Notes under the pieces: model-generated
What the model was told of the DNA's origin: nothing
Seen by the model: only the letters and a program-made list of their open reading frames with translations
Database searches by the model: none
From: Kitasatospora sp. MMS16-BH015
Lineage (GTDB): Bacteria; Actinomycetota; Actinomycetes; Streptomycetales; Streptomycetaceae
Reading direction: 5' to 3'
DNA length: 64,000 nucleotides
Assembly: GCF_002943525.1 (NCBI RefSeq)
Contig: NZ_CP025394.1
Span: 1,984,001 to 2,048,000, forward strand
Made by a program: the position numbers and the translations under genes
Shown here: piece by piece, positions 27,722 through 35,855 of the stretch
Position numbering within the stretch: position 1 is the stretch's first letter
How the letters are laid out: every line of letters begins with the position of its first letter

Positions 27722-28174
27722 CTAAGCTACACAGAACTCGTTGCCCTCCGGGTCGAGCATGACCCACCAGTGCCCGGCCGCCCCCTCGTCCACCTCGCGC
27801 AGCCTGGTCGCACCCAAGCCCTCCAGGCGCCGCACCAGTTCGGCCTGGCCGCCCGGCTCGGCGTGGACGTCCAGGTGCAGCCGGTTCTTCACCGTCTTGG
27901 CCTCGGGCACGTCCTGGAAGAGCACCCGCCGACCGCGGCCGATCCCGCTGACCTCGTCGTACGGGTCCTCCGGGTGGCGGATCGCGGCATAGCCGCGGAA
28001 GGTGCGCCGGCCCCCGTGCTCGGCCACCGCGGCGGCGGGCAACTGCCCGGCGGCGAGCAGCCGGTCGACCAGCGCGCTCGGGTCCTCCACCGCGTACCCC
28101 AGGGCCTCGGCCCAGAAGTCCGCCAGCACGGGTGCGTCGGCGGTGTCCACGACGAGCTTCCAGTGCAGTGCCAT
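27722..28174 (-). CDS. VOC-family (glyoxalase-like) protein; integration target gene
   Basis: The 150-residue protein has two vicinal-oxygen-chelate half-folds (WKLVVDTADAPVLADFWAEA ... and NRLHLDVHAEPGG ... HWWVMLDPEGNEFCVA). Metal ligand candidates are the first His in ALHWK, the His in RLHLDV and the Glu in EGNEF. The substrate is unknown; similar proteins often give self-resistance or detoxify. Its last seven codons are supplied partly by the integrated element (GTA GCT TAG); the original end remains at attL. It faces coaE on the same strand, 49 bp away. Confidence 0.88.
   Translation of the reverse strand: MALHWKLVVDTADAPVLADFWAEALGYAVEDPSALVDRLLAAGQLPAAAVAEHGGRRTFRGYAAIRHPEDPYDEVSGIGRGRRVLFQDVPEAKTVKNRLHLDVHAEPGGQAELVRRLEGLGATRLREVDEGAAGHWWVMLDPEGNEFCVA
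27729..27751. repeat. attR: 23-bp direct repeat, right end of integrated element
   Basis: Identical to 22529-22551. It lies in the last codons of the intact VOC gene and encodes part of PEGNEFC in the minus direction. Base identity ends exactly at both edges of the 23 bp: the flanking bases differ on each side. Confidence 0.82.
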
Positions 28175-28223
28175 GCGGCCGTTCTACCGGCCGCCCGCCC
28201 GCACGGCAAGCACCACCCGTCGC

Positions 28224-28829
28224 TCACTTCCCGGCGGCTTGACGCTCCTTCAGCTGCGCCCAGACCTCGGCCACCTTCGCGTCCAGCTGCTCCTCGGTAC
28301 CGCCGTTGTCGATCACCAGGTCGGCGATGGCCAGGCGCTGCTCGCGGCTCGCCTGGGCGGCCATCCGGGAGCGGGCCTCCTCCTCGGTGATGCCGCGCAG
28401 CCGCACCAGCCGGTCGATCCGCACCTCGTCGGCGGTGTCCACCACGATCACCAGGTCGTAGAGCGGGGCGAGGCCGTTCTCGGCGAGCAGCGGCACGTCG
28501 TGCACCACCAGGTCCTCGGGGCCGGCGGCGGCCTCCAGCTCGGCGGAGCGGGCCCGCACCAGCGGGTGCACGATCGCGTTGAGCGCGGCGAGCCTGGCCG
28601 GGTCGGCGAAGACCAGCAGCCCGAGCGCCGGGCGGTCCAGCGAGCCGTCCGGGCCCAGCACGCCCTCGCCGAACTCGGCGACCACCGCCCGCAGCCCCTC
28701 GCTGCCGGGGGCCACCACCTCCCGGGCGATCAGATCGGAGTCCACGATCACCGCGCCCCGCGCGGCCAGCCTCGCGGAGACCGCGCTCTTGCCCGCGCCG
28801 ATCCCGCCCGTCAGTCCGATCCTCAGCAT
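28224..28829 (-). CDS. coaE: Dephospho-CoA kinase
   Basis: The 201-residue P-loop kinase carries out the last step of coenzyme A synthesis. The Walker A motif GGIGAGKS is at residues 8-15. [12 protein letters not shown] and [12 protein letters not shown] are the conserved CoaE blocks, and [20 protein letters not shown] is the lid and C-terminal block. Length is normal. In streptomycetes coaE lies near rpsA, as here, though with about 9 kb of other genes between. It is expected to be essential. Confidence 0.96.
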   Translation of the reverse strand: MLRIGLTGGIGAGKSAVSARLAARGAVIVDSDLIAREVVAPGSEGLRAVVAEFGEGVLGPDGSLDRPALGLLVFADPARLAALNAIVHPLVRARSAELEAAAGPEDLVVHDVPLLAENGLAPLYDLVIVVDTADEVRIDRLVRLRGITEEEARSRMAAQASREQRLAIADLVIDNGGTEEQLDAKVAEVWAQLKERQAAGK

Positions 28830-29037
28830 GCGGCCAGGCTACCGGCCCGTACCGCCCCCGCACCCACCGCCCTTCCCCGGCCAACGGCCCGCATCGCTCA
28901 GGCGAATTCCCGGCGAACACTCACCGCTGGGGCCCGCAATCCCCGTCCGGCCGGCACTGCGCCCCTGACCTGCCCGGTTAGGGTGCGTCGAGCCCTCGAA
29001 CCGAGGAGGGCCGTCCCCCGAACGGAGCACCTCCACG

Positions 29038-29910
29038 ATGTCGAACGCCGCCTCCTCCACCCTGTGGCCCGCCGGGCCCCGCCGCGTGCTGGTCGTCGGC
29101 ATCGACGGCGTCCGGCTCGACCTGCTGCCCGAGCTGCACACCCCGCACCTGGACGCGCTGGCCGCCGAGGGCTTCCTCGCCCCGGTCGAGGTGGACGAGG
29201 TGACGCCCACCATGTCCGGCCCGTGCTGGGCCACCATCACCACCGGCGTGGGCGTGGCCAAGCACGGCGTGCTCGGCAACCACCTGGGCGGCCACCGGCT
29301 GGACGTGTTCCCGGAGTTCACCACCCGCCTGGCCGCCGTGCACCGCCGCCGCACCTTCGCCGTCGGCGGCTGGGAGCCGCTCTTCCTGGCCCGCAGCGGC
29401 GGCCCGCTGTTCGCCGCGCCCGGCCGGCTCTCCTACATCGCGCCGCTGGCGGACACCCCGGAGGCCTGGGAGGTGTGCGACGCCCGGGTGACGGCCGAGG
29501 CCGAGTACGTGCTGCGCGACAGCGAGGACGACCCGCAGGCCAGCTTCGTCTACCTGGGCGCGGTGGACGAGACCGCCCATTTCCTCGGCTGCGGCGCGCA
29601 GTACCGGGCCTCGATCGAGACCGCCGACCGCCACCTGGGCCGCCTGCTCGCCGCCGTCAAGGCCCGGCCGACCTACGCCGAGGAGCAGTGGACCGTCATC
29701 GTGGTGACCGACCACGGCCACGTGGACCAGGGCGGCCACGGCGGCCGCAGCGAGCTGGAGCGCACCGCCTGGATCGCCGCCACCGGCCCCGAGGTCTCCG
29801 GCCCGCAGAGCCGCCCGCTGCACCACACCGACGTGGCGGCCCACGTCTACCGCGCCCTGGAGATCACCCCGGACCCGCACTGGACCCTGGACGGGCAGCC
29901 GTTCAACTAG
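29038..29910 (+). CDS. Alkaline-phosphatase-superfamily phosphodiesterase
   Basis: The 290-residue protein belongs to the type I phosphodiesterase/nucleotide pyrophosphatase group. VLVVGIDGVRLDLLPEL carries the first metal-binding Asp. PTMSGPCWATITTGV gives the Thr/Ser nucleophile, and VTDHGHVDQGGHGG carries the second metal site (DHGH). There is no signal peptide, so it is probably cytoplasmic. It is small for the family, and the substrate is unknown. A GGAG ribosome site precedes the ATG. Its stop overlaps the stop of the convergent oxidoreductase by 8 bp. Confidence 0.9.
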   Translation: MSNAASSTLWPAGPRRVLVVGIDGVRLDLLPELHTPHLDALAAEGFLAPVEVDEVTPTMSGPCWATITTGVGVAKHGVLGNHLGGHRLDVFPEFTTRLAAVHRRRTFAVGGWEPLFLARSGGPLFAAPGRLSYIAPLADTPEAWEVCDARVTAEAEYVLRDSEDDPQASFVYLGAVDETAHFLGCGAQYRASIETADRHLGRLLAAVKARPTYAEEQWTVIVVTDHGHVDQGGHGGRSELERTAWIAATGPEVSGPQSRPLHHTDVAAHVYRALEITPDPHWTLDGQPFN

Positions 29911-31153
29911 CCCTCCGGTGGCGGAGGTTGACCGCCGCCGCCCGAGCCAGGGCCGCCGGGCCGAGGAACCGCGCCGGGCCGATCAGCCGCGCGGCGTAGT
30001 GGTACATGTGCCGGGCCGCCCCGGCGTCCCGGGCCGCAGCCGCGAAGACCATCCGCTCCACGGGGTTGAACGGGCGGCCCTTGGCGAAGTCGGCGGCGAA
30101 GAACTGGTGGCCCGTCAGCCGCCGCCGGTGCAGTTTGCCGTAGGCGGCCACCGCCTGGTCCAGCCCGGCCCGCCCGACCAGGGCCGGGCCGACCGTGCCG
30201 GCCAGCCAGTGCGCGGACTCCAGCGCCCAGCCGCAGCCCACGCCCCAGAGCGGGTCGCCGGTGAGCGCGGCGTCGCCGATCAGCGCCAGGCCCGGCGCGG
30301 CGGACCGGCGGCTGTGCAGCGGGTAGTCCACCGTCCCGATGATCTTCGATATCCGCTCGGCCCCCTCGATCGGCGGCGCCTCGGGCAGCCCCCGGACGAA
30401 CGCGTCGAAGCTGCCCTCCAGGTCTTCCCGGAAGGCAGGCAGCCGCCGCTTGCCGGGGAGCACCGCGAGCACCGTCACCCCGTCCTCGTTCGGGAAGGCG
30501 TAGGCCATGTCGGGCTCCAGGAACCAGACCTGCCCGATCCCGCCCGGCAGCGGCAGGCCGCGGTACTGGGCCAGGTAGCCGAACCGCCCGTTCGCGTGCT
30601 CCCGCCCGGGCACCCCGGCCAGCTTGGCCACCGTCGAGTCCTTGCCGTCGGCCCCGACCACCAGCCGGGCCCGCAACTCCCCCTCCCCGTCCGGGGCCTG
30701 GGCCCGGACCCCGACCGTCCGCCCGCCCTCGCGGAGCAGACCGGTCACCTTGTGCCCGAGCAGCAGGTCGACCCCGTCCGTCTCGGCCGCCCTGGCCCGC
30801 ACCAGCGGGTCGAGGGTGCTGCGCCGGACGTTGAAGCCGAGCGGCAGCGCGGGCCCGCCGGGCGCGGCCTTCGGCTCGATCCAGCCCCAACGCGTCCACC
30901 AGCGCGCGTCGTTGGAGGGCGCCCCGAGCGCCTCCAGGGCGGGCACCAGCCCGAGCTCGGCCAGCACCGGGCGGGCGTTGGCCGTGATCGAGTGGGTGCA
31001 GAGCACCTTGTACGCCCCCGGGTCGGACCGCCGCTCCAGCAGCGCGACCCGCGCTCCCTGCCTGGCCAGCAGCGCCGCAGCGGCGCTCCCGGCCAGGCTG
31101 GCCCCGCTGATCACCACGTCGTACTCGTCCCCGCCGCGCCCGACCCCGGTCAT
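29903..31153 (-). CDS. FAD-dependent oxidoreductase (geranylgeranyl-reductase/monooxygenase type)
   Basis: The 416-residue flavoprotein has the dinucleotide fold at the N-terminus (YDVVISGASLAGSAAAALLA), a middle FAD motif (LVVGADGKDSTVAKLAG) and the third FAD motif GLALIGDAALTGDPLWGVGC. This is the arrangement of class A flavin monooxygenases and geranylgeranyl reductases. It could act on an isoprenoid or a secondary metabolite; context gives no clue. It lies downstream of the MBL and DUF402 genes on the same strand, with a 125-bp gap, so it may have its own promoter. Confidence 0.88.
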   Translation of the reverse strand: MTGVGRGGDEYDVVISGASLAGSAAAALLARQGARVALLERRSDPGAYKVLCTHSITANARPVLAELGLVPALEALGAPSNDARWWTRWGWIEPKAAPGGPALPLGFNVRRSTLDPLVRARAAETDGVDLLLGHKVTGLLREGGRTVGVRAQAPDGEGELRARLVVGADGKDSTVAKLAGVPGREHANGRFGYLAQYRGLPLPGGIGQVWFLEPDMAYAFPNEDGVTVLAVLPGKRRLPAFREDLEGSFDAFVRGLPEAPPIEGAERISKIIGTVDYPLHSRRSAAPGLALIGDAALTGDPLWGVGCGWALESAHWLAGTVGPALVGRAGLDQAVAAYGKLHRRRLTGHQFFAADFAKGRPFNPVERMVFAAAARDAGAARHMYHYAARLIGPARFLGPAALARAAAVNLRHRRAS

Positions 31154-31278
31154 CCGCCGATCACTCCCCCGTCAGCCGGCCCGCGCCCCGGCACCCTCCA
31201 GACGGGCCGGCGGCTCGATCGTCAATCCGATGAAGGATCCCAGGAGTTCGCCGTCGCGGTCCAGCGTGCGTCCGCGGC

Positions 31279-31800
31279 TCACTCCACGAACCGCCAGTCC
31301 TGCGGCAGTTCGACGCCCAGCAGCTCCTCGACCTCCGGGGGCGGGAACTCCGGCCAGCCGGGCGCGACTTCGTGCCGCCGGTTCAGCCGCCGGTCGAGGA
31401 AGCGCTGCACCCGGCGCAGCCCCTCCGCCGCCTCCGCCGGGCCCAGCCGCCCGTCGGCCAGCGCCTCGCCGTACTCGTCCAGGTCGAGCAGCCGGTACGG
31501 CTGATCCGGTGGACCGACGATGACATCGATCCACCGGTCGCTGGTCCGCACCTCGCCGCTACCGGGACCGGCCCACTCCAGGCCGATCAAGTCGCAGTAC
31601 CACCAGCCCTGTTGTGCGGCGGGGAAGGCCACCGGCTGGTCGATCTGCATCCCCTCCGCCAACAGCACGAAGGTGCGCTGCAGGTACGCCGCCCCGCCCT
31701 GCTCGAAGCCCCAGTCGTAGGCCACCACCGAGCCGCGGCGCAGGCCCGCCGCCACCAACCTGCCGTCCCGGACGACGGTCACCCGCTCATCGTTCTCCAC
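31279..31800 (-). CDS. DUF402-domain protein (FomD-like)
   Basis: The 173-residue protein shows the DUF402 pattern: WWYCDLIGLEW followed by DRWIDVIVGPPDQPYRLLDLDEYGEAL, with the acidic residues expected to bind metal. FomD, a relative, hydrolyses a nucleotidyl phosphonate, and other members act on nucleotides or RNA (family knowledge). GTG is the assumed start. It begins 16 bases after the MBL hydrolase stop, so the two genes are probably co-transcribed under MarR control. Confidence 0.85.
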   Translation of the reverse strand: MENDERVTVVRDGRLVAAGLRRGSVVAYDWGFEQGGAAYLQRTFVLLAEGMQIDQPVAFPAAQQGWWYCDLIGLEWAGPGSGEVRTSDRWIDVIVGPPDQPYRLLDLDEYGEALADGRLGPAEAAEGLRRVQRFLDRRLNRRHEVAPGWPEFPPPEVEELLGVELPQDWRFVE

Positions 31801-31816
31801 CGGGGCACCGTACCGG

Positions 31817-32458
31817 TCAGCCCAGCTCGACGGACTCGCCCGCCGCCAGGTGGCGGTAGGCGGAGCCGGTGCCCGGGCCGGCCTCGCCGAGCATCCGGTC
31901 GGTCACCATCTGCCCGACCTCGCTCAGCACCGCCTCGTGCACGGCGAGGGCCTGGCCGGCGCCCACCTCCCGGGTGTAGTCGATGAGTTCGGAGAGCTTG
32001 GCCCAGGGGCCGGCGACCGGGAGCAGCAGCGTCTCCACCGGCACCGGCGGCACGGTGAGCGCGTCGCCCGGGTGGAAGACCCGGCCGTCGAGCAGGAAGC
32101 CGATGTTGGTGACGCGGGGGATCTCGGGGTGGATCACGGCGTGCCACTCCCCGTGCACGGTGACGCCCAGGCCCTCGACCTCGAAGGCGTCGCCCTCCCC
32201 GACCACCTTCAACCGGCTGCCGAGACCGTCCAGTTGGGCCGCCACCGCCTGGTTGGTCCAGATCCGCAGCCCCGGGTGGGCCGCGGCGGCGGCCTGCAGC
32301 CGGTCGGCCACGAAGTGGTCGAAGTGCTCGTGGGTGATCAGCACGGCGTCGGCGCCCGCCAGCGCCTCCTCGGCGCTGAACGCCCCGGGGTCGATGACCA
32401 CGGTGGCCCCGCCATGCTCGATCCGTACACACGCATGTCCGTACTTGGTGAGTCGCAT
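31817..32458 (-). CDS. MBL-fold metallo-hydrolase (UlaG-like)
   Basis: The 213-residue protein begins MRLTKYGHACVRIEHGGATV and carries the zinc motif THEHFDHF, then further ligands in GEWHAVIH, FHPGDAL and AVHEAVL. It resembles the short UlaG-like metallo-beta-lactamase-fold enzymes annotated as Zn-dependent hydrolases. The start at 32458 is chosen because upstream codons would overlap the operator region. It is divergent from a MarR gene, and two near-palindromes lie between them. Confidence 0.9.
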   Translation of the reverse strand: MRLTKYGHACVRIEHGGATVVIDPGAFSAEEALAGADAVLITHEHFDHFVADRLQAAAAAHPGLRIWTNQAVAAQLDGLGSRLKVVGEGDAFEVEGLGVTVHGEWHAVIHPEIPRVTNIGFLLDGRVFHPGDALTVPPVPVETLLLPVAGPWAKLSELIDYTREVGAGQALAVHEAVLSEVGQMVTDRMLGEAGPGTGSAYRHLAAGESVELG

Positions 32459-32470
32459 GCTCCGAACCAT

Positions 32471-32505
32471 ACAGCAATGCTGTGCAAAATACACAGCAAT
32501 GCTGC
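32471..32505. promoter_or_regulatory. Paired operators between MBL hydrolase and MarR
   Basis: ACAGCAATGCTGT (32471-32483) and ACAGCAATGCTGC (32493-32505) are near-perfect palindromic copies, 22 bp (two helical turns) apart, in the short gap between divergent genes. MarR dimers bind just such sites, so the regulator probably represses both its own gene and the hydrolase operon. The ligand is unknown. Confidence 0.75.
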
Positions 32506-32529
32506 CTATGTTCGAGGTACGCTGCTCCC

Positions 32530-32964
32530 ATGGACCACACCGAGGACGCCCCCACCCCCGACCCGCTCGAACTGGCCGCCGAGCTGCGCACCACCATCGG
32601 CACCCTGGTCCGCCGCCTGCGCACCGAGGACGAACTCCCGCAGAACCAAGCCGCCGTGCTCGGCTGGCTGGTCCGCGAGGGCTCCCGCACCACCACCGAG
32701 CTCGCCGCCCTCCAGCGCGTGCGCCACCAGTCGATGGCCCGCACCGTCGCCCTGCTCACCACCGCCGGCCTGGTCACCCAGTCGCCCCACCCCACCGACG
32801 CCCGCAAGCTCCTGGTCACCGCCACCCCCGCCGGCACCGAGGCCCTGCACGCCCAGCGCACCCGCCGCGAGGCCACCATCGCCGCCGCCCTCACCAGCCG
32901 CCTCACCCCCGCCGAGCAGCGCCTCCTCCAGCAGGCCATCCCCCTCCTCGACCGCCTGAGCTGA
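32530..32964 (+). CDS. MarR-family transcriptional regulator
   Basis: The 144-residue protein has the MarR winged helix: LPQNQAAVLGWLVREGSRTT, then ELAALQRVRHQSMARTVALL (recognition helix) and the wing (THPTDARKLLVTAT-type; here SPHPTDARKLLVTATPAG). Helices at both ends would form the dimer. It is divergent from the MBL hydrolase with two palindromic operators in the gap. It ends 126 bp before a sensor kinase gene on the same strand. Confidence 0.92.
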   Translation: MDHTEDAPTPDPLELAAELRTTIGTLVRRLRTEDELPQNQAAVLGWLVREGSRTTTELAALQRVRHQSMARTVALLTTAGLVTQSPHPTDARKLLVTATPAGTEALHAQRTRREATIAAALTSRLTPAEQRLLQQAIPLLDRLS

Positions 32965-33090
32965 GCCCGCCCGTCACCATCCGACTCGTTGTCGTCACCG
33001 CCGACACGGCCGCAGTCGGGACCGCCGACTCAGGCGGCTGGGACATCGGACGGAGGAGACTGGCCCTCCCGAGCGTGGAGAGGAGACGGC

Positions 33091-35151
33091 ATGGCCTCCG
33101 TGACACCGGTGGATGCCCCGCGACCGGCGCGACCGGCCACGGCGGAGCGCCGACTGGCTGCGGCGGGGGTCGCGGCACTGGTGTGCCTGGTGGCCGCCGG
33201 GCTCTGGCTCGGCTACCTGCTGATCCACCTGGGCCTCCCCGGGGTCGGCTCCTCGGCGATCCAACTCTCCGTCCTCCCCTTCGGCTTGGCGGCGGCCGCC
33301 GGTGGCGTGCTGCTGCACGCGCACCGGCCCGGCCTGCCGCTCGGGTGGGTGCTGCTGGCCTGCGGGGTGGCCATGATCCTGCCCCGCGCGGCGGCGGCCC
33401 CGCTCTGGGTGGAGGTGCACGACCCGACCGCCGTGGCCGTGGTGATGGTGCTCCAGGCGGCGGGGTTCCTGACCTTCGGCACGCTCTTCGTGACCCTGCC
33501 GCTCTGGCTGCCCCAGGGGCGGCTGCCGCACCGGGCCTGGTGGCTGGTGATCGCCGCGCTGGCGCTCTGGCGGCTGCCCCTGGACAGCTACCAGTTCGCG
33601 CGGGAGCAGGTCTTCGGACAGCCCAACCCCTTCTACGGCAGCTGGTACGGGGAGGCGGTCGGCCGGTTCGAGGAGCACCTGGGCGGGGCCGCCCTGGACA
33701 CCTCCTACGCGCTGTTCGGGCTGTCGGTGCTGGTGCTGCTGCTCCGGCTCGGGCAGACGGAGCCGGGCCGGCGGCGGGGCGTGCTCGCCCTGCTGGCCTG
33801 CTACCTGCTCTGGGCCGCCGCCGAGACGGCCGTCGCCTACGGCTACCCGACCGAGGACGCGGCCCGGTGGGTGCTGGCCGGGGTCTCGGTGCTCTGGTGC
33901 GCGACCCTGGTCACCCTGGTGATCCGGGACGGCGCCTGGCGGCTGGAGCGGGCGGCCCGGCGGGTGCTGGCCGGGCTGCTGGTGGCGACCGGGCTGACGG
34001 TGCTGTTCGTCGCGCTGGCCGCCGTGCTCTCCGGGCTGCTGCTGCCGGGGCGCGGGCTGGACGCGCTGCTGCTCGTCCTCGGGGTGTTCGGCTTGGCCGC
34101 CCTGCTGCCGAGGGCCACCCGGTGGGCGGTCGGCCTGGTCGACCGCCTGTACTACGGCGACCGGGCCCAGCCGTACCGGGTGCTGCGCACCCTGGCCGGC
34201 CGGGTCAGCCAGGTGGTCGAGCCGCAGGACCTGCCGGCCGTGCTCTGCACCACCGTGGCCGAGGAACTCCGGCTGCCCGGAGTCCGGTTGACCGTCCGCA
34301 CCCGGGCGGGCGAGCAGCAGCTGGCCACCGCCGGGGAGCCGGCCGAGGGCCAGAGCTTCCCGCTGGTGCACCAGGGCGAGGAGATCGGCCGCCTCACCGT
34401 GGGCCTGCGGGAGGGGCAGACGGAGCCGGACGGGCAGGACACCGACGTGCTGCGCTCGCTCGCCGACCAGGCCGCCCCGACCGTCGCCTCGCTGCGACTG
34501 CTGGAGGACCTGCGGGCCAGCCGCGAGCAGATCGTCACCGCCCGGGAGGAGGAGCGCCGCCAGCTCCGCCGCGACATCCACGACGGCCTCGGGCCGCTGC
34601 TGGCCGGCCTGCGGCTGCGGGTCGAGAACGCCGCCGCCGCACCGGCCCGGGCCGACACCCTCACCGAGACCTTCACCGTGCTCTCCGAGCAGCTCCAGCT
34701 GGCCGTCAAGGAAGTCCGCCAGATCACCGACCGCCTGGGCCCCGCCTCGCTCGGCGAGCACGGGCTCTCCCGGGCCCTGCACAACCTCGGCGCGGCCTTC
34801 ACCGCCCCCCGGCTGGCCGTCACCGTGGGCCTGACGCCCGATCCGCTGCCCGCCCTGCCCGCGGCGGTGGAGGTCGCGGTCTACCGGATCACCGCCGAGG
34901 CGCTGAACAACGTGCTGCGCCACGCGCACGCCCGGCACTGCCGGGTGGCGGTGGTGGCCGAGGAGCGCCGGCTGCTGCTCACCGTGGAGGACGACGGCCT
35001 CGGCATCGCCCCGGCGCCGGACGGCCCCGGCGTCGGTCTGCGGTCCATGACCGAGCGGGCCTCGGAGATCGGCGGCAGCTGCACGATCGGGGCGGTGGGC
35101 CAGGGCACCCGGGTGCACGCGGTGCTCCCGTGGCGGCCGGCCGAGCGGTGA
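33091..35151 (+). CDS. Membrane sensor histidine kinase, NarL type (HisKA_3)
   Basis: The 686-residue protein has some ten membrane segments in the first 350 residues. A GAF-like region (about 370-460) follows, then the dimerisation/phosphoacceptor helix EEERRQLRRDIHDGLGPLLA (His near 495). An ATPase domain comes last, with its N-box (AEALNNVLRHAHA) and G-box (VEDDGLGIA and GVGLRSMTERA). Such kinases normally pair with a NarL/LuxR response regulator. No response-regulator gene is adjacent, so it looks orphaned. AGGAGACGGC precedes the ATG. Confidence 0.92.
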   Translation: MASVTPVDAPRPARPATAERRLAAAGVAALVCLVAAGLWLGYLLIHLGLPGVGSSAIQLSVLPFGLAAAAGGVLLHAHRPGLPLGWVLLACGVAMILPRAAAAPLWVEVHDPTAVAVVMVLQAAGFLTFGTLFVTLPLWLPQGRLPHRAWWLVIAALALWRLPLDSYQFAREQVFGQPNPFYGSWYGEAVGRFEEHLGGAALDTSYALFGLSVLVLLLRLGQTEPGRRRGVLALLACYLLWAAAETAVAYGYPTEDAARWVLAGVSVLWCATLVTLVIRDGAWRLERAARRVLAGLLVATGLTVLFVALAAVLSGLLLPGRGLDALLLVLGVFGLAALLPRATRWAVGLVDRLYYGDRAQPYRVLRTLAGRVSQVVEPQDLPAVLCTTVAEELRLPGVRLTVRTRAGEQQLATAGEPAEGQSFPLVHQGEEIGRLTVGLREGQTEPDGQDTDVLRSLADQAAPTVASLRLLEDLRASREQIVTAREEERRQLRRDIHDGLGPLLAGLRLRVENAAAAPARADTLTETFTVLSEQLQLAVKEVRQITDRLGPASLGEHGLSRALHNLGAAFTAPRLAVTVGLTPDPLPALPAAVEVAVYRITAEALNNVLRHAHARHCRVAVVAEERRLLLTVEDDGLGIAPAPDGPGVGLRSMTERASEIGGSCTIGAVGQGTRVHAVLPWRPAER

Positions 35152-35211
35152 ACGGCCCCGGCACCCGGAGGTGTCGAGGCCGTGGGAACGGGATCGGTCG
35201 TGGTGGCGGGA

Positions 35212-35439
35212 TCAGTCGCAGTTGGGCCAGTTCGGGCACTTGGGAGTCAGGTTCGCCCCACCCGGGGTCCGGCAGTTGGGCCAGTTCGGGCAACGGTCGC
35301 CCGTGGCCGCGAGGGTGGGGGCGGGAGCGGGAGCGGCCACCGCCTGAACGGGACGGCGGCCGGCGATGCTGCCGGCGATGACACTCAGCGCGGTCGTCAG
35401 CCCGAGGGCTATCGCCGCCTTGACGGATCGACTGGACAT
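35212..35439 (-). CDS. Small secreted peptide with duplicated CPNWPNC motif
   Basis: The 75-residue product has a Sec-type signal (SRSVKAAIALGLTTALSVIA) and a short Ala/Pro linker. The C-terminal part has the seven-residue motif CPNWPNC twice, 18 codons apart (DRCPNWPNCRTPGG ... KCPNWPNCD-stop). The two 21-bp coding segments (35218-35238 and 35272-35292) are identical, so the duplication is recent or held by conversion. Four Cys could form two small disulfide loops or a metal site. A GGAG ribosome site supports the ATG. No family is recognised. Confidence 0.65.
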   Translation of the reverse strand: MSSRSVKAAIALGLTTALSVIAGSIAGRRPVQAVAAPAPAPTLAATGDRCPNWPNCRTPGGANLTPKCPNWPNCD

Positions 35440-35701
35440 GGTGAACTCCAATGGTGGAACGCATTGGCGGCACCGGTGACGCTGCCGTCGGATCGTGCTT
35501 CCACTCTCGGCATTCCGGCCGCCGGGCACATGAGGCCCTCGCCCCGTCGTGGTCCTGCCTCCGCCGGGACAGGTCCCGCGCGCCGTCCCACCCCTCGGCG
35601 TCCCCGCGCGCTACGCCAGGCGGGTGAGAGCCGCATCCCTTCGGGGGCGTGCGGGCGTTGTGCAGGTCGCTCCGCCCACCTGCCCCCGAAGGGACACCCT
35701 C

Positions 35702-35848
35702 ATGACCACCGTCCGCAACACCCTGCTGATCGCCGCCGCCCTCGCCGGGCTGATGTTCGGCACTGCGGGCAGCGCCAACGCCTGCAGCGCGCTGGACGCC
35801 ATCGGCGGCCTCACCCCCGGCTTCGGCAACTCCTGCATCAGCCGCTGA
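35702..35848 (+). CDS. Small secreted peptide, 48 aa
   Basis: ATG 35702, after GAAGGGA, opens a 48-residue ORF. A signal peptide (MTTVRNTLLIAAALAGLMFG to about SANA) leaves a mature peptide of about 21 residues with two Cys (ACSALDAIGG ... GNSCISR), which could close one disulfide ring. It has no recognised family; it is too small to be a chaplin and lacks the chaplin pattern. It is divergent from the CPNWPNC peptide gene, and the 262-bp gap between them would hold both promoters. Confidence 0.6.
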   Translation: MTTVRNTLLIAAALAGLMFGTAGSANACSALDAIGGLTPGFGNSCISR

Positions 35849-35855
35849 GCAGCCG

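Larger units (their letters stand above)
22529..27751. mobile_element. Decayed serine-integrase element in the 3' end of a VOC gene (5.2 kb)
   Basis: The element is bounded by perfect 23-bp direct repeats. It carries a serine integrase remnant next to attL, an IS256-family insertion inside that integrase, a secreted-protein gene, a possible 63-aa ORF, remnant coding sequence with two in-frame stops (about 26,931-27,120) and a lipoprotein gene. Its right end supplies a replacement end for the VOC gene (TGT-GTA-GCT-TAG instead of TGT-GTC-GCG-TGA), so the host protein is unchanged. The integrase is broken, so the element should no longer move by itself. Confidence 0.8.
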
